Below are positions 28,062 to 39,754 of a DNA stretch of 64,000 nt, one piece after another. A program made the translations under genes and the position numbers. Numbering within the stretch: the first letter of the stretch is position 1; every line of letters begins with the position of its first letter. The notes under the pieces were generated by a model. That model ran no database searches, had not been told where the DNA came from, and saw only the letters and a program-made list of their open reading frames with translations. The stretch is from positions 1 through 64,000 of the forward strand of contig JABFSR010000012.1 in the NCBI GenBank assembly GCA_013140495.1, given 5' to 3'. Source of the DNA: Verrucomicrobiota bacterium (lineage in GTDB: Bacteria > Verrucomicrobiota > Verrucomicrobiia > Limisphaerales > JADLHS01).

Positions 28062-30587
28062 CTAAAATCTGACAATTGTTTCGTGCAGGTTCAGCACCGC
28101 GCGGCATACAGAAGTCCACGCTGCCAGTTCCGGAAAGTTTGCTTTCGCATCCGCAGGTTTAAGTCCGGTCCGCAGCAATTTCTCGGCACGCTCCGGATTC
28201 GCTTCAAAGTCTTTCAAGTCGGCCACAAACAAACGGCGCAGTTGTTCCCGTTCATCAGAACTCGGCACGCGGTTCAGTGCCCGGCGGAATATCGCGTCCA
28301 AACGGCTGCTCTCAGAGCCACCCTGTTTCAACGCCCGTTCTGCCAGAGAACGGGCGGCTTCGACGAATGTCGGATCGTTCAGCAGTGCGAGCGCCGCGAG
28401 CGGTGTATTGGATACCGGACGTTCCGCAGTGCATTCCTCACGGCTCGGCGCGTCGAAGGCCTTGAGCATGGGATGAAGAAACAGCCGTTGCCAGTGCGTG
28501 TAAACCCCGCGACGATATTGACCGCTGCCGGTATCCGCAACGTAAGTGCGTTTGGGAAAGTTTAGATAATCCCAATAGCCGTCGGGCTGATACGGCTTCA
28601 CGCTCGGGCCACCGACATCCGCCACCAAAAGACCGCTGACTCGCAGTGCGTTGTCACGGACCATTTCGGCAAGAAGGCGGAAGCGGGATTGCCGGGCGAG
28701 CAAACGGTTGAATGGATCACGTTCCTTCAGTTCAGGCCGCATCAGCGACGACTGCCGATAAGTTGCTGACGTCACAATCAAGCGCACCACATGTTTGATG
28801 TCCCAACCGCTGTTCTGGAATTCCAACGCCAGAAAATCGAGCAACTCAGGATGAATCGGCCATTCGCCTCGCGAGCCAAGATCGTCCAGCACTTTCGACA
28901 AACCGGTGCCGAAATACATTTTCCATAGCCGATTCACGAACACGCGGGCCGTCATCGTGTTGTTCGTAGCAACAATCCATCGGGCAAGATCAAGTCGTGT
29001 TGCCCGTCGATTGAGATGTTCCAATTGATTGAAGTACTGCGGCACCCCCGGCTCCACCACTTCGCCCGTGGTGTCCATCCAATCGCCACGATTCAAAACG
29101 CGTGTGATACGTGGCTCAACGGAAACCGAAATCATCGTGAGCGGAATTTCTTCCTTAAGTTGATCAAGTTTGGTTTTGAGAGTGGCATGACGACTCCAAG
29201 TCCCGGCAAACTCCGGACGGCTTCGGGCAAACCAGTCGGTGAGTTCCTGCTGCTGAGTCTTGTTGCGGTCTGCCGGCTTTACGTTTAGGAGCTTTGCAAT
29301 CTTCTCCGTCACCTTTGGAGTCTTGGTCGCGCCCGTATCCAAAGCCGCAATCAAGGAAGCCTCCCAATCGTTCTGCGCTTCAGTAATTTTCGGTTTGAGA
29401 ACATCAAGATCATGGATGGCGACAGCAAGTGCTGACTCCAGTTCTTTCAGCCGCGCCTCTTGCTGGGGCGACGGCAGCGGCATTTCCGGCGGACGCGAAC
29501 CGTTGCCGCCCTTGTAAGCTCCAACCTCCTGGATGTCGGCAAAGAATGCGGCCATCCGGTAAAAATCCTTCGTACCGTAGGGATCGAACTTGTGATCGTG
29601 ACATTCCGCGCAGCCCAGCGTCGCCGCCATCCAAACCGTCGAGACAGCCCGAACGCGGTCGGACGCGTATTTGGCCAGGTACTCCTTGTCCTGCGCACCG
29701 CCTTCTTCCGTGGTCAGGTTCAGCCGATTGAAACCGGAAGCGATCTTTTGTTCCGTTGTGGCATTGGGCAACAGGTCACCGGCCAGTTGCTCGATTGAAA
29801 ATTGGTCGAAGCGTTTGTTCTGATTGAATGCATTGATGACGTAATCCCGATACGGCCAGATGTTCTGGGTTTGATCACCGTGAATTCCAACTGTGTCGCC
29901 ATAGCGCACCAAATCCAGCCACATCACCGCCATGCGCTCTCCATAGTGCGGAGAACTCAGCAGACGCTCCACAGATCTTCCATACGCATCGGGACTCTTA
30001 TCTGCCAGAAACTTGTCCACCTCCTCGGCAGTGGGTGGCAGGCCGATCAGATCAAAACTCAAACGACGCAACAGCGTGCGACGATCTGCCTCGGGTGAGG
30101 GTTTCAACTTTTCGGATTCCAACCGGCTGAGAATAAAATTATCCATCTGATTCTGCGCCCACTTCCGGTTCTTGGTTTTCGGAAATGGAGACTGTCTTGG
30201 CGGGATGAAAACCCAATGGTCAGCCCACGGTGCGCCTTCACGAATCCAGGCTGTCAATCGCTGTTTCTGAGTTTCACTCAGTTTCGCCAGACTGTCAGGC
30301 GGTGGCATCATTTCTTCCGGGTCGGTGGAGTGGATCCGCCGGATCATCTCGCTCTGATCGGGTTTTCCGGGGACAACAGCGGCGCGCCCGCCCAGATCGG
30401 TTGTCGCGCCCGCCTGGAGATCCAATCGCAGCTTGGCCTTGCGTTTGCCCTTGTCTGGACCGTGACATGCAAAACAGTTGTCCGACAGGATCGGACGGAT
30501 ATCGCGATTGAAATCCACTGCCGCCCGGCCCGTCATGGCAACCGAGAGTGACCAACACAGCAGCATTTTACAGAACTGAAACTTCAT
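28062..30587 (-). CDS. PSD1/DUF1549-DUF1553 cytochrome c protein (copy B)
   Basis: 841 aa. Signal peptide (M-L-L-C-W-S-L-S-V-A-M-T-G-R-A-A). Heme-like sites C-F-A-C-H-G-P-D and C-A-E-C-H-D-H-K-F-D-P. DUF1549 (L-I-G-L-P-P-T-A-E-E-V, M-W-L-D-L-V-R-Y-G-D-T) and DUF1553 (R-V-F-V-N-R-L-W-K-M-Y-F-G-T-G-L) are complete. It shares the Y-G-D-T/F-A-D-T and G-P-S-V-K-P-Y-Q-P-D-G-Y-W signatures with copy D, so B and D form one subfamily, and A and C another. It starts 23 bp after DUF1501 copy C. Confidence 0.92.
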   Translation of the reverse strand: MKFQFCKMLLCWSLSVAMTGRAAVDFNRDIRPILSDNCFACHGPDKGKRKAKLRLDLQAGATTDLGGRAAVVPGKPDQSEMIRRIHSTDPEEMMPPPDSLAKLSETQKQRLTAWIREGAPWADHWVFIPPRQSPFPKTKNRKWAQNQMDNFILSRLESEKLKPSPEADRRTLLRRLSFDLIGLPPTAEEVDKFLADKSPDAYGRSVERLLSSPHYGERMAVMWLDLVRYGDTVGIHGDQTQNIWPYRDYVINAFNQNKRFDQFSIEQLAGDLLPNATTEQKIASGFNRLNLTTEEGGAQDKEYLAKYASDRVRAVSTVWMAATLGCAECHDHKFDPYGTKDFYRMAAFFADIQEVGAYKGGNGSRPPEMPLPSPQQEARLKELESALAVAIHDLDVLKPKITEAQNDWEASLIAALDTGATKTPKVTEKIAKLLNVKPADRNKTQQQELTDWFARSRPEFAGTWSRHATLKTKLDQLKEEIPLTMISVSVEPRITRVLNRGDWMDTTGEVVEPGVPQYFNQLEHLNRRATRLDLARWIVATNNTMTARVFVNRLWKMYFGTGLSKVLDDLGSRGEWPIHPELLDFLALEFQNSGWDIKHVVRLIVTSATYRQSSLMRPELKERDPFNRLLARQSRFRLLAEMVRDNALRVSGLLVADVGGPSVKPYQPDGYWDYLNFPKRTYVADTGSGQYRRGVYTHWQRLFLHPMLKAFDAPSREECTAERPVSNTPLAALALLNDPTFVEAARSLAERALKQGGSESSRLDAIFRRALNRVPSSDEREQLRRLFVADLKDFEANPERAEKLLRTGLKPADAKANFPELAAWTSVCRAVLNLHETIVRF

Positions 30588-30610
30588 TCGTTTGGTATCT
30601 CAATCATCAC

Positions 30611-32113
30611 TCATGCCAGCACGTCCTTTACGACATGCCCATGCACGTCGGTCAGGCGACGTTCCAGGCCGTTGTGATAATACGTGAGCCGTTCGTGATC
30701 GAGCCCGAGCAGGTGGAGAATCGTCGCATGCAGATCGTACACCGTAACGACGTTCTCGATAGATTTGTAGCCGAACTCGTCCGTCGCACCGTAACTAAAT
30801 CCCTTTTTAACTCCTGCCCCCGCCAGCCAGCAGGTGAAACCAGCAGGATTGTGATCACGACCCTGTGCCCCTTTCTGGAAGGTCGGCATGCGCCCGAACT
30901 CCGTACACCAGACGACGAGCGTATCGTCGAGCAGTCCGCGCTGTTTGAGATCAATCAGCAACCCAGCAGTCGGCTTGTCGAGCACAGGCCCGTGTAGGCT
31001 GTATTGGTTGAGAAGATCCTTGTGACCATCCCAGTTGCTCACGCCCTCACCGCCGGTCTGATAGGCGCCGTTGAAGAGCTGGACGAAGCGGACACCCTTT
31101 TCAACCAGCCGACGGGCAAGAATGCAATTCCGCGCATACGCCGCGCGCGTCTCGTTGATCTTCGAGCCACCTTCGTCGGCGCCGTAGAGCTTGAGAATGT
31201 GTGCCGGTTCACTGGAAAGATCGGCGACCTCCGGAATCGTGAGTTGCATGCGCGCCGCCAGTTCATAGCTCGCAATACGTGCAGCAAGTTCCGTATCTCC
31301 ACGAAAATGCTCGGCATGATGCTCGTTCAAACGCTGGAGAAAATGGCGCGTGGCGGCATCCGACTGTGCTGGGATCGATGCCGGGCGGGCGAGATTGCGA
31401 ATCGGATTGGTCGCATTGAACTCCGTGCCTTGGAACGCCGCCGGCAAAAAGCCGGGCGCCCAGTTGTTCACGCTGTTCTGCGGCTTGCCCCGCGGGTCGG
31501 GAATCGCAACGTAAGCCGGCAGGCTTTGGTCCTCGGTGCCCAAAGCGTAGGTGGCCCACGCCCCGAGGCTCGGAAATCCATCCAGCGTGTTACACGTGGA
31601 CATGAAGTTTTCGCCCGGTCCGTGCGTGTTTGTCTTCCCCTGCATCGAGTGGATGAAGCACAGGTCATCCGCCAGCGCCCCAAGATGCGGCACGAGTTCC
31701 GAAATCATCTTGCCACTTTGACCGCGAGGCTTGAATTCCCACGGGCTCTTCGTCAGCGCGCCCTGTTCACCCTGGAAGGTGATCAACTTTTCATTTCCCG
31801 GCATCGGCTGGCCATGGCGGCGAATCAATTCCGGCTTGTAATCAAACGTGTCGAGCTGGCTGCACGCGCCGCTGCAAAATATGACGAGCACGTTCTGGGC
31901 GCGCGGTGTGAAGTGCGGCACCCGCGGCGCATACGGATGACCGGGATCAATGACCGGACGAATGGATTCCTTCCCGGACACACTCGCAGCCAGCAATCCA
32001 TGCCGGCTGAGCAGATGCGTGAGAGCGATGGCTCCAAGCCCGATGCCAGTATCGGCGAGGAACCGGCGGCGATTCAACAACGGGCTGTTCAACGATGGGA
32101 AAGGAAACTTCAT
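30611..32113 (-). CDS. DUF1501 family protein (copy C)
   Basis: 500 aa from the ATG at 32113, which forms an ATGA overlap with the PSD1 gene upstream. The leader [13 protein letters not shown] is Tat-like. Motifs: [34 protein letters not shown] and [11 protein letters not shown]. The usual G-G-P-S-Q block reads G-A-C-S-Q here. It lies between PSD1 copies C and B. Confidence 0.92.
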   Translation of the reverse strand: MKFPFPSLNSPLLNRRRFLADTGIGLGAIALTHLLSRHGLLAASVSGKESIRPVIDPGHPYAPRVPHFTPRAQNVLVIFCSGACSQLDTFDYKPELIRRHGQPMPGNEKLITFQGEQGALTKSPWEFKPRGQSGKMISELVPHLGALADDLCFIHSMQGKTNTHGPGENFMSTCNTLDGFPSLGAWATYALGTEDQSLPAYVAIPDPRGKPQNSVNNWAPGFLPAAFQGTEFNATNPIRNLARPASIPAQSDAATRHFLQRLNEHHAEHFRGDTELAARIASYELAARMQLTIPEVADLSSEPAHILKLYGADEGGSKINETRAAYARNCILARRLVEKGVRFVQLFNGAYQTGGEGVSNWDGHKDLLNQYSLHGPVLDKPTAGLLIDLKQRGLLDDTLVVWCTEFGRMPTFQKGAQGRDHNPAGFTCWLAGAGVKKGFSYGATDEFGYKSIENVVTVYDLHATILHLLGLDHERLTYYHNGLERRLTDVHGHVVKDVLA

Positions 32114-34950
32114 GGGATAAAAAGAAACTCGTTGGCGTTCAAGATGGCGCGGCAAAGTGCCGGCAATCCTTCCGCCTTCGCAAATGCAACCGCCGCCTTC
32201 GCTTCCGTTCGATCGGGCAATCGATTGAACGCAAGCTGCCAGGCTTTTTTCACCTGGGCGGCGTTCGCATCGCCGGCTTCCTTTCGCAGTCGTTCAGCGA
32301 ACGTCTCCGCTTGCTGGAGTACGAACCGGCTGTTGAACAGGTTCAGCGCCTGCAACGGCGTCGTTGAGACGCTGCGTTTCGGCATCACGAGGCTGCCGTC
32401 CGGACAATCGAACGCGCCGAAAATGCCGTCCTGTTCCATGCGCACCTTGAAGGCGTAAACCATCCGGCGCGATTCGGCCGGGCTGAACTGCTCCTTCGGG
32501 TGATAGTGGTAAACGTTCTCGCGATCCACCTCGTGCAAGAAGAAACTCGGACCACCCGCAGTGCGATCAAGGTTGCCGCTCACCTCGAGAATGCTATCCC
32601 GAATTCCCTCGGCCTCCAATCGCTGCGGCGGGAATCGCCAGAGCAACCGGTCGCCCGCATCCACCTTCAACGCGTCTTCACGGGGCGCGCTCGATTGGCG
32701 CCATGTCGCCGAGGTAAGAATCTGGCGCTGCAGTTTCTTGATGCTCCAGCCTTGCGCCACCAGTTCGCTCGCCAGCCAGTCGAGCAACTCCGGATGCGTC
32801 GGCTTGGCGCCGTTCCGGCCGAAATCATTCGGAGTGTTCACGAGGCCGACCCCGAAGTGGTGCTGCCAGAGGCGATTCACCAGCACGCGCGCAGTCAGCG
32901 GGTTTTCGGGGTTGGCGATCCAGTCGGCGAGTTGCAATCGGCGATCCTGCTCCGGTGTGTTCGTCGCTAATGTCACAGGCTTAAATACCGCGAGAGTCCC
33001 CGGTGGAACGGGCTCGCGCTTCTGCAACGGGTCGCCACGATGAAATCGAAAGGTAGTCTCCGGCTGGGAAAAAGTGCCTGCGTAAACCATCGGCGCTTTG
33101 GCCTTGGCGTCGCGCTCCTTGCGGGTCGCCTCCAGTTCCGAGAGCCATTTCCGACCCAAATCGGCCTCGGCGATCGACACACCATCGAAATTGTAAACCG
33201 GACCAGCAGGTTTCTCAGTCTTGCCCTCGAAGGGCTGGCGGTCATCCGAACTCGCCACAAGTTTCCAGGCATTGGTCTCAACCGCAGCCTCGATGCGATA
33301 TGCGGTGGCCAGCCGGTCTTTGAATTGGCCGTCGCGGTCACGGCCCCAGACGATGCGCTCAATGCGCTCCGTTTTCCCAAACTCAAGTTGCACCCATCCT
33401 TTTCCCGGCTCGCTGGAAATCCAGGAGTGGTTGTTACCCGTACGACCATCGTTGATGTGCTCCAGCTTGTGGATGTCAAATCCGGCAAACGTTCCGGATG
33501 CGGTGGCCTGGGTGCCGTTGGTTGCCAGTGCCACGTTGCGTTCGCCCGCCCACACTTCCAACTCGTCAAGGCAAGGCTCGGCTCCGGTGGTGGCGAGAAT
33601 TGTGAAGCGAACGAACTTCGCTTCGACCGGCGAAATTACTTCTTCGTTGCGCGCGAAGTTGACGGATGGACGCAATGCCTTGCCCGTCGTGTTCGTGTCC
33701 CCGCTGGCCAGGAGCGGCCTGGCGATGAAGCGGGCGAGTTGTGGTTCCAATTCTTTGATTCGCCTGTCGAGTTTTGCGAGTTCCTCCTTCTTTCCAGTGG
33801 GTAATGGCAGGCCGCGCTCGCCGTGTTGCACGCCCGCAAAGATCGCCGTCATTGAGTAATATTCGGCATGCGAAATCGGATCGAACTTGTGTGAGTGACA
33901 GCGCGCGCAACCGAGCGTCAGCCCGAGAAACGCCGTCCCCGTTGTCCCAACCATGTCATCCAGTTCATCGGCGCGTTGCTGCGACGTCAGCGCAATATCG
34001 GGGCTTTTCACAATGTCCACCGGCCCGCCCACCAGAAAGCCAGTGGCGACATCCGCCCCCAACGCGTCACCCGCAATTTGTTCGCGGACGAACTGGCTGT
34101 AAGGCTTGTCGTCGTTGAACGCCGCGATGACGTAATCGCGAAACTTCCAACCGTTCGGCCGCTCACGATTCGTCTCAAAGCCGTTGCTCTCGGCGAAACG
34201 GATGACATCCAGCCAATGCCTTCCCCAACGTTCGCCATAGCGCGGGTCATCCAGCACCTTGTCCACCAACCGCTCGAACGCTTGAGGCTTTTTGTCCGCC
34301 ATGAACCCCGCCACCTCCTCCGGCGTCGGCGGCATCCCCAGCATCACGAAATAGAGTCGGCGGATCAGCGTGACACGATCCGCCTCAGGAGACGGGTCAA
34401 GCTTGCTCTCAGAGAGTTTCACGCCGATGAAGGCGTCCACGGGATTTGCAGGTTGCGATTTGCTTTTTAGAAATGATGGAATGGTCGGACGCTTCACCGG
34501 CTGGAAAGCCCAATGCGACTTGATGGGATCAACCTCGGCCCGGCCATCCTGTGGCCAGACCGCACCCTGATCAATCCACGCGCGCAACAGACCAATCTGT
34601 TCCGGCGAAAGCTGCTCCCCCTTCTGGGGCATCGCCATGTCTTCCACCAGTCCGGCGACGAAATGAATCAACGGGCTCTCAGCACTTTTGCCCGGATGAA
34701 TCGAGGGTGCGTAATTCTCTCCACCTTTGAGAGCCACCTCTTTTACATCCACACGAAAGCCGCCCTTCTGTTTCTCCGGCCCGTGACACTTCAAACAACT
34801 CGCCGTGAAGATCGGCTGAATGTCCCGGGCAAAATCCACCGGGCGCGTGGCGGCGGGCGGCAGCTTGGACACGTCCACGTCTGCCGCCGCGCACATCACG
34901 CCCGGCAACAACACTACGCAAAGCCACCAATGGAAACACTTCGTGGACAC
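32110..34950 (-). CDS. PSD1 cytochrome c protein with F5/8-type C insert (copy C)
   Basis: 946 aa if started at the GTG at 34950, chosen because it begins a signal peptide ([19 protein letters not shown]). The frame is open to 35157 through a repeat element, which argues against the longest start; an ATG at 35004 is possible. Heme sites C-L-K-C-H-G-P-E and [10 protein letters not shown]. Between DUF1549 and DUF1553 there is an insert of about 130 residues with discoidin/F5-8 type C character ([23 protein letters not shown]), likely carbohydrate-binding. It ends in ATGA with DUF1501-C. Confidence 0.9.
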   Translation of the reverse strand: MSTKCFHWWLCVVLLPGVMCAAADVDVSKLPPAATRPVDFARDIQPIFTASCLKCHGPEKQKGGFRVDVKEVALKGGENYAPSIHPGKSAESPLIHFVAGLVEDMAMPQKGEQLSPEQIGLLRAWIDQGAVWPQDGRAEVDPIKSHWAFQPVKRPTIPSFLKSKSQPANPVDAFIGVKLSESKLDPSPEADRVTLIRRLYFVMLGMPPTPEEVAGFMADKKPQAFERLVDKVLDDPRYGERWGRHWLDVIRFAESNGFETNRERPNGWKFRDYVIAAFNDDKPYSQFVREQIAGDALGADVATGFLVGGPVDIVKSPDIALTSQQRADELDDMVGTTGTAFLGLTLGCARCHSHKFDPISHAEYYSMTAIFAGVQHGERGLPLPTGKKEELAKLDRRIKELEPQLARFIARPLLASGDTNTTGKALRPSVNFARNEEVISPVEAKFVRFTILATTGAEPCLDELEVWAGERNVALATNGTQATASGTFAGFDIHKLEHINDGRTGNNHSWISSEPGKGWVQLEFGKTERIERIVWGRDRDGQFKDRLATAYRIEAAVETNAWKLVASSDDRQPFEGKTEKPAGPVYNFDGVSIAEADLGRKWLSELEATRKERDAKAKAPMVYAGTFSQPETTFRFHRGDPLQKREPVPPGTLAVFKPVTLATNTPEQDRRLQLADWIANPENPLTARVLVNRLWQHHFGVGLVNTPNDFGRNGAKPTHPELLDWLASELVAQGWSIKKLQRQILTSATWRQSSAPREDALKVDAGDRLLWRFPPQRLEAEGIRDSILEVSGNLDRTAGGPSFFLHEVDRENVYHYHPKEQFSPAESRRMVYAFKVRMEQDGIFGAFDCPDGSLVMPKRSVSTTPLQALNLFNSRFVLQQAETFAERLRKEAGDANAAQVKKAWQLAFNRLPDRTEAKAAVAFAKAEGLPALCRAILNANEFLFIP

Positions 34951-35295
34951 GGCAGAAGTGTAGCCAGCCAGAGTTGCGCTGTCCAATGTTCCGGCGGAGT
35001 GCATGCGAACATTTGCGCATCTGAAATCTACTCTCGACTGTCCCGGAGGGACACGACATGAATAGCCGTGGGCGTTAGCCCACGGTGCAAAGCCAAAAAA
35101 CACATTCGACCCCGACGGGGTCGCACCTGTTTCCACCACGCAAACCGTGAGTCGCACCCACGGCTATTCATGTTTGGCCGCTTCGTGGCCATGGATTTTG
35201 GGCAGGGTCTAGCTGCCCCTTAGATTTTACAAATCATCTCTTGAAGCTTAAAGGAGTGGGTGTTAGAAAAGAGCAGATTCACAAGACGACCGGAG
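34951..35295. other. Intergenic region holding a palindromic element
   Basis: A 345-bp divergent gap between PSD1-C and the beta-helix gene. The central part, 35057-35172, is a palindromic repeat (listed separately), preceded by a small TCCCGGAGGGA palindrome at about 35041. From about 35180 to 35295 I see nothing except a poorly defined leader for the plus-strand gene. Confidence 0.5.
35057..35172. repeat. REP/BIME-like palindromic element
   Basis: The outer ends are perfect 16-bp inverted repeats, CATGAATAGCCGTGGG and CCCACGGCTATTCATG. Inside are two hairpins: CCGTGGGCGTTAGCCCACGG (35066-35085) and CGACCCCGACGGGGTCG (35107-35123). This layout matches REP-type elements mobilised by RAYT transposases in other bacteria; no RAYT gene is in this window. 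Confidence 0.7.
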
Positions 35296-38091
35296 ATGAA
35301 AAAACTCATTCCACAACTGATTCCGGTGTTGCTCGCCTCGCTCTCCCTGAACGTCATTGCCGCGACGACGCACTATGTGGATTTGAACAGCCCCAGTCCT
35401 ACGCCGCCATATCTGGATTGGATTACAGCCGCCACCAACATCCAGCACGCCGTGGACGCGGCGGCGGCGGGCGACGAGATCGTGGTGACCAATGGCGTCT
35501 ATCAAACTGGCGGACGCGTCGTGGTGTTTGGCGCGATGACGAACCGGGTACTCGTCAACAAGGCGGTGACGGTGCGCAGCGTGAACGGCCCGGCGGTGAC
35601 CGTGATTCGGGGCTACCGGGTGCCCGGCACGACCAATGGGAGCAGCGCGGTGCGTTGTGTTTATCTGACCAACGGGGCTGCGCTGTACGGATTCACTCTC
35701 ACCAATGGAGCGACGCGGAGTTTGGGAGATAATGGTGGCGGGGTGTGGTGTGAATCTCGAAGTGCTGTCGTCTCCAACTGCACGCTCACCGGCAACTCGG
35801 CTTCCGGCTACGGCGGCGGGGCTTCCGATGGCACGCTTAACAACTGCACGCTCAACGGCAACTCGGCTTCCGTCGGCGGCGGGGCCTTCTATGGTACGCT
35901 GAACAACTGCACGCTCAACGGCAACTTGGCCTCCTCCGAAGGCGGCGGGGCCTCATATTGCACTCTGAACAACTGCACAGTTACCGGCAACTCAGCTTCC
36001 TACGGCGGCGGGGCGTCTGGTGGCACGCTGAACAACTGCATCGTTTATTACAACACGGCCCTAGTCGGTCCAAACCACTATGCTTACTCAGCGCTGAATT
36101 ACTGTTGCACGACGCCACTGCCCGGCGGCGGCGCGGGCAACTTCACCGCCGAGCCGCAACTGGCCAGCCTCTCCCACTTGAACGCCAACTCTCCTTGCTT
36201 GGGCGCTGGCAGCGCGACCTACGCCAAAGGAGTGGACATAGACGGGGAAGCCTGGGCCGGCCCGCCTTCCATCGGTTGCGATGAGCCGCACCCCGGTGCG
36301 TTGACCGGGGCGTTGAGCGTGGCACTCCAGTCGACCTATACCAACGTAGCTACGGGATTTGAAGTGAATTTCACAGCGGAGATCGGCGGGCGAGTCAGCG
36401 GCAGCCGGTGGGAGTTTGGGGACGGGACCATCGTCAGCAACCGTCCTTACGCTTCGCACAGTTGGGTGGCGGCGGGCGGTTACCCGGTGGTGTTGCGGGC
36501 GTATAACGAGAACCATCCGGCGGGGGTGACGGCAACGACAATGGTTCACGTGGTGGAACAGCCGGTGCATTATGTGGCGTTGGGTGGAGTTGTCACCATG
36601 TCGCCCTACGCTTCATGGACCACGGCGGCCACGAATATCCAGGATGCGGTGGATGCGGCCACGCTGCCGGGGGCGCTGGTGCTGGTCAGCAACGGGGTGT
36701 ACCAGACCGGCGGGCGTGTGGCCTATGGAACGATGACGAACCGTGTGTCCGTGAACAAGCCAGTGACGGTGCGGAGCGTGAACGGCCCGGCGGTGACGGT
36801 GATTCGGGGCTATCAAGTGCCCGGCACGACCAATGGCGACAGCGCAGTGCGATGCGTATATCTGACCAACGAGGCTGTACTGTACGGATTCACTCTCACC
36901 AACGGAGCCACGCGGAGTTTGGGAGATAATACCCGTGAGAGAAGTGGTGGCGGAGTGTGGTGTGAATCCGCCAGCGTTGTGATTTCCAACTGCGTGTTAA
37001 GCGGCAACTCAGCTAGCTACTACGGTGGCGGGGCCTCCCATGCCACGCTGAACAACTGCGTGTTAAGCGGCAACTCAGCCAGCTACTACGGTGGCGGGGC
37101 CTCCTATGCCACGCTGAACAACTGCACGCTCACGGGCAACTCGGCTTCCGAACAAGGCGGTGGGGCCGCCAGTAGCACGCTCAACAAGTGCATGCTCATT
37201 GGCAACTCGGCCTCCAAAGAAGGGGGCGGGGCCGCCGGTGGCACGCTGAACAACTGCGCGCTCACCGGCAACTCGGCTTCCAATCTCGGTGGCGGGGTCT
37301 TCTATGGCGCGCTGGACAACTGCACACTCGGTGGCAACTCGGCTTTCAACGGCGGCGGCGGTGCCAGCCATGGCACGCTGAACAACTGCATCCTCACTGG
37401 AAACTCCGCTTCCTACGGCGGTGGGGCTTCCCAAGCCACGCTGAACAACTGCATCGTTTATTACAACACGGCTCCAGTCGGTCCAAATCACGATTACTCA
37501 ACGCTGAATTACTGTTGTACGACGCCTCTTCTTGCTGGCACTGGCAACTTTACAAACACTCCCTTGTTTGTGGATTCCGCCACCGGCAACTTCCGTCTCC
37601 AAACCAGCTCGCCTTGCATCAACGCAGGTAACAACACCTACGCCAACAACACCACAGACTCAGACGGTAATCCTCGCGTCATCGGCGGCACGGTGGACAT
37701 CGGCGCGTATGAATTTCAATCGCCTTCCTCGGTGCTCTCGTATGCGTGGGCGCAGCAGAACGGATTGCCGACCGACGGCTCGGCAGATTTCACCGATGCC
37801 GATGGCGATGGCATGAACAACTATGGCGAGTGGCGTTCCGACACGAATCCTACCAACTCACTTTCCAGTTTGAGAATGGTCAACGCCACGAACAGTCCGA
37901 ATGGCAAGACGGTGACGTGGCAGAGTGTTGCCACGCGCAACTATTGGCTGGAGCGCGCAACAAGCCTCGCCCTTGCTTCACCTTTCCAAACCATCGCCAC
38001 GAACATTGTCGGAGTTGCCGGTGTAAAGAGTTTCACCGACACAAGCGCGACCAATGCCGGGCCTTACTTCTATCGCGTGGGTGTGCAGTGA
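35296..38091 (+). CDS. Secreted duplicated beta-helix protein with PKD domain
   Basis: 931 aa from the ATG at 35296 (M-K-K-L-I-P-Q-L), giving a signal peptide ending N-V-I-A-A. Two copies of a right-handed parallel beta-helix module (about residues 22-345 and 425-795) flank a PKD-like domain (about 350-420, [10 protein letters not shown]). Each module opens with H-Y-V-x-L, A-A-T-N-I-Q-x-[14 protein letters not shown] and runs into about 22-residue units ([18 protein letters not shown]). The end has a [13 protein letters not shown] calcium-binding-like motif. Probably a surface or polysaccharide-associated protein. Confidence 0.85.
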   Translation: MKKLIPQLIPVLLASLSLNVIAATTHYVDLNSPSPTPPYLDWITAATNIQHAVDAAAAGDEIVVTNGVYQTGGRVVVFGAMTNRVLVNKAVTVRSVNGPAVTVIRGYRVPGTTNGSSAVRCVYLTNGAALYGFTLTNGATRSLGDNGGGVWCESRSAVVSNCTLTGNSASGYGGGASDGTLNNCTLNGNSASVGGGAFYGTLNNCTLNGNLASSEGGGASYCTLNNCTVTGNSASYGGGASGGTLNNCIVYYNTALVGPNHYAYSALNYCCTTPLPGGGAGNFTAEPQLASLSHLNANSPCLGAGSATYAKGVDIDGEAWAGPPSIGCDEPHPGALTGALSVALQSTYTNVATGFEVNFTAEIGGRVSGSRWEFGDGTIVSNRPYASHSWVAAGGYPVVLRAYNENHPAGVTATTMVHVVEQPVHYVALGGVVTMSPYASWTTAATNIQDAVDAATLPGALVLVSNGVYQTGGRVAYGTMTNRVSVNKPVTVRSVNGPAVTVIRGYQVPGTTNGDSAVRCVYLTNEAVLYGFTLTNGATRSLGDNTRERSGGGVWCESASVVISNCVLSGNSASYYGGGASHATLNNCVLSGNSASYYGGGASYATLNNCTLTGNSASEQGGGAASSTLNKCMLIGNSASKEGGGAAGGTLNNCALTGNSASNLGGGVFYGALDNCTLGGNSAFNGGGGASHGTLNNCILTGNSASYGGGASQATLNNCIVYYNTAPVGPNHDYSTLNYCCTTPLLAGTGNFTNTPLFVDSATGNFRLQTSSPCINAGNNTYANNTTDSDGNPRVIGGTVDIGAYEFQSPSSVLSYAWAQQNGLPTDGSADFTDADGDGMNNYGEWRSDTNPTNSLSSLRMVNATNSPNGKTVTWQSVATRNYWLERATSLALASPFQTIATNIVGVAGVKSFTDTSATNAGPYFYRVGVQ

Positions 38092-38119
38092 CCATTCGGT
38101 TGAATCGGCTGGTGGTGGC

Positions 38120-38172
38120 GGCGGGCATCTTGCCTGCCGTAGAGTCGGGCTTCCAGCCTGGCGGAAGAAACC
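38120..38172. repeat. Interspersed palindromic repeat (GCCTGCCGTAGAG family, copy 1)
   Basis: GGCGGGCATCTTGCCTGCCG, then AGAGTCGGGCTTCCAGCCTG, two back-to-back imperfect hairpins. A second copy sits near 51895-51950. It lies just after the beta-helix gene and may act as a transcript end, but this is not shown. Confidence 0.65.
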
Positions 38173-38289
38173 TCGCGTCAAAGCACGCGCCTGAGTATTT
38201 TGCGGGTCACAAGTGATGGGTTCACCATTGCCAGGCGGCGAAACGCACGCCCTTACGTCAGGCCAGAGGCCCGAAGCTGCAATCAGCCT

Positions 38290-39744
38290 TCACGCCAAAA
38301 TATCCTCAATGGTCTTGCCCGCGATGCCGGTGAGGCGCGCGTCCAGACCTTGAAACTTCACCGAGAGCTTGGTGTGCTCGATTCCCAGCAATCGCAGCAT
38401 CGTCGCGTGCAGGTCGTGAACATCAATCGGGTTCTCGATGGCAGCGTAGCCCAGTTCATCCGTTGAACCGTAAACGATTCCCTTCTTGATGCCGCCACCA
38501 CATAGCCAGATGGTAAAACCGGCGTTGTGGTGATCGCGCCCGTCGCCGCCCTGGCTCATCGGCGTGCGACCAAATTCTCCCGCCCAGACAATCAGCGTCT
38601 CGTCCAGCATGCCGCGCTGCTTCAGATCCGTGATCAGCGCCATGCACGCGCGGTCAATTTCCTCGGCCTTGAATTTGATGCCGTCCTTCACGCCGCCGTG
38701 ATGATCCCAATCCTTGTGATAAAGCTGAATGAACCGCACGCCGCGTTCCGCAAGCCGGCGGGCCAGCAGACAATTCGACGCGAACGATCCATCGCCGGGC
38801 TGGCAGCCGTAAAGTTCGAGCGTCTTTGCACCTTCCGGTTTGATGTCCATCAACTCCGGCACGCTGGTCTGCATCTTGAACGCCATTTCATATTGGGCGA
38901 TGCGCGTGGAGATTTCCGGATCGTCCACGATGGTGTCGTATTTCGCGTTGATGGCGTTGATGGCATCCACCACGTCCTTCTGCTGCGCGTGCGTAATTCC
39001 GGCGGGCGTGCTGAGGTAAAGCACGGGATCGCCCTTGCCACGCAGATGCACACCTTGAAAACGGCTGGGCAACAAACCGGCCGCCCATTGCCGCGCGGCG
39101 ATGGGCTGGTTTTGTCCGCCCCGGCCCAGTGATGTCAGCACCACGAAGCCAGGCAGATCCTCCGTCTCCGCGCCAAGACCATAAGTCGTCCACGCGCCCA
39201 TGCTGGGTCGCCCGGCGATCTGCGAGCCGGTGTTCATGAACATGTGGGCGGGATCGTGATTGATCGCTTCGGTGGTCATCGAGCGGATGAGACAAATTTC
39301 GTCAATGACAGAACCGATCTGAGGGAACAGCTCGCAAATCTCGGTATCGTTGCGGCCAAACTTCTTGAAACCGTGCTGCGGCCCGTAGCAAACCAGCTTC
39401 TGGCCCTGGAGCTGCGCGATCTGTTTGCCCTTGGTGAAAGACTCGGGCATCGGCTCGCCATGCATCTTCGCCAGCTTGGGTTTGTAATCAAACGTCTCCA
39501 GATGCGACGGACCACCGGCCATGCTCAACCAGATGACGCGTTTGACCTTTTGAGGATAATGAAGCGGGTTGACGACGCCCGTCCATTTGTCTTTACGACC
39601 GACTGCGGCAGCTGCGGAAAGAAGTGTCGGATTGATCAATGATGCGAGCGCGAGTCCGCCAATACCCTGCGCAGTCCGGCCAAGGAAAGTGCGACGCGTA
39701 TCCCGCTGGGCGAGGAACTGTCGAAGTTCAGGGTGAGGATTCAT
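38290..39744 (-). CDS. DUF1501 family protein (copy D)
   Basis: 484 aa started at the ATG at 39744 (M-N-P-H-P-E-L-R). Leader T-R-R-T-F-L-G-R-T-A-Q-G-I-G is Tat-type. Motifs: M-A-G-G-P-S-H-L-E-T-F-D-Y-K-P, W-A-G-E-F-G-R-T-P-M-S, G-R-D-H-H-N-A-G-F and D-L-H-A-T-M-L-R-L-L-G. It is the partner of PSD1 copy D, but the two are separated by about 570 bp carrying a four-helix-bundle gene, whereas the other pairs are 34 bp apart or less. Confidence 0.92.
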   Translation of the reverse strand: MNPHPELRQFLAQRDTRRTFLGRTAQGIGGLALASLINPTLLSAAAAVGRKDKWTGVVNPLHYPQKVKRVIWLSMAGGPSHLETFDYKPKLAKMHGEPMPESFTKGKQIAQLQGQKLVCYGPQHGFKKFGRNDTEICELFPQIGSVIDEICLIRSMTTEAINHDPAHMFMNTGSQIAGRPSMGAWTTYGLGAETEDLPGFVVLTSLGRGGQNQPIAARQWAAGLLPSRFQGVHLRGKGDPVLYLSTPAGITHAQQKDVVDAINAINAKYDTIVDDPEISTRIAQYEMAFKMQTSVPELMDIKPEGAKTLELYGCQPGDGSFASNCLLARRLAERGVRFIQLYHKDWDHHGGVKDGIKFKAEEIDRACMALITDLKQRGMLDETLIVWAGEFGRTPMSQGGDGRDHHNAGFTIWLCGGGIKKGIVYGSTDELGYAAIENPIDVHDLHATMLRLLGIEHTKLSVKFQGLDARLTGIAGKTIEDILA

Positions 39745-39754
39745 AGTGGGTGTA

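Noticed and set aside
35750..37460. Regular 66-bp repeats as a CRISPR array
   Set aside because: The units are in frame, encode a beta-helix coil motif and have no unique spacers.
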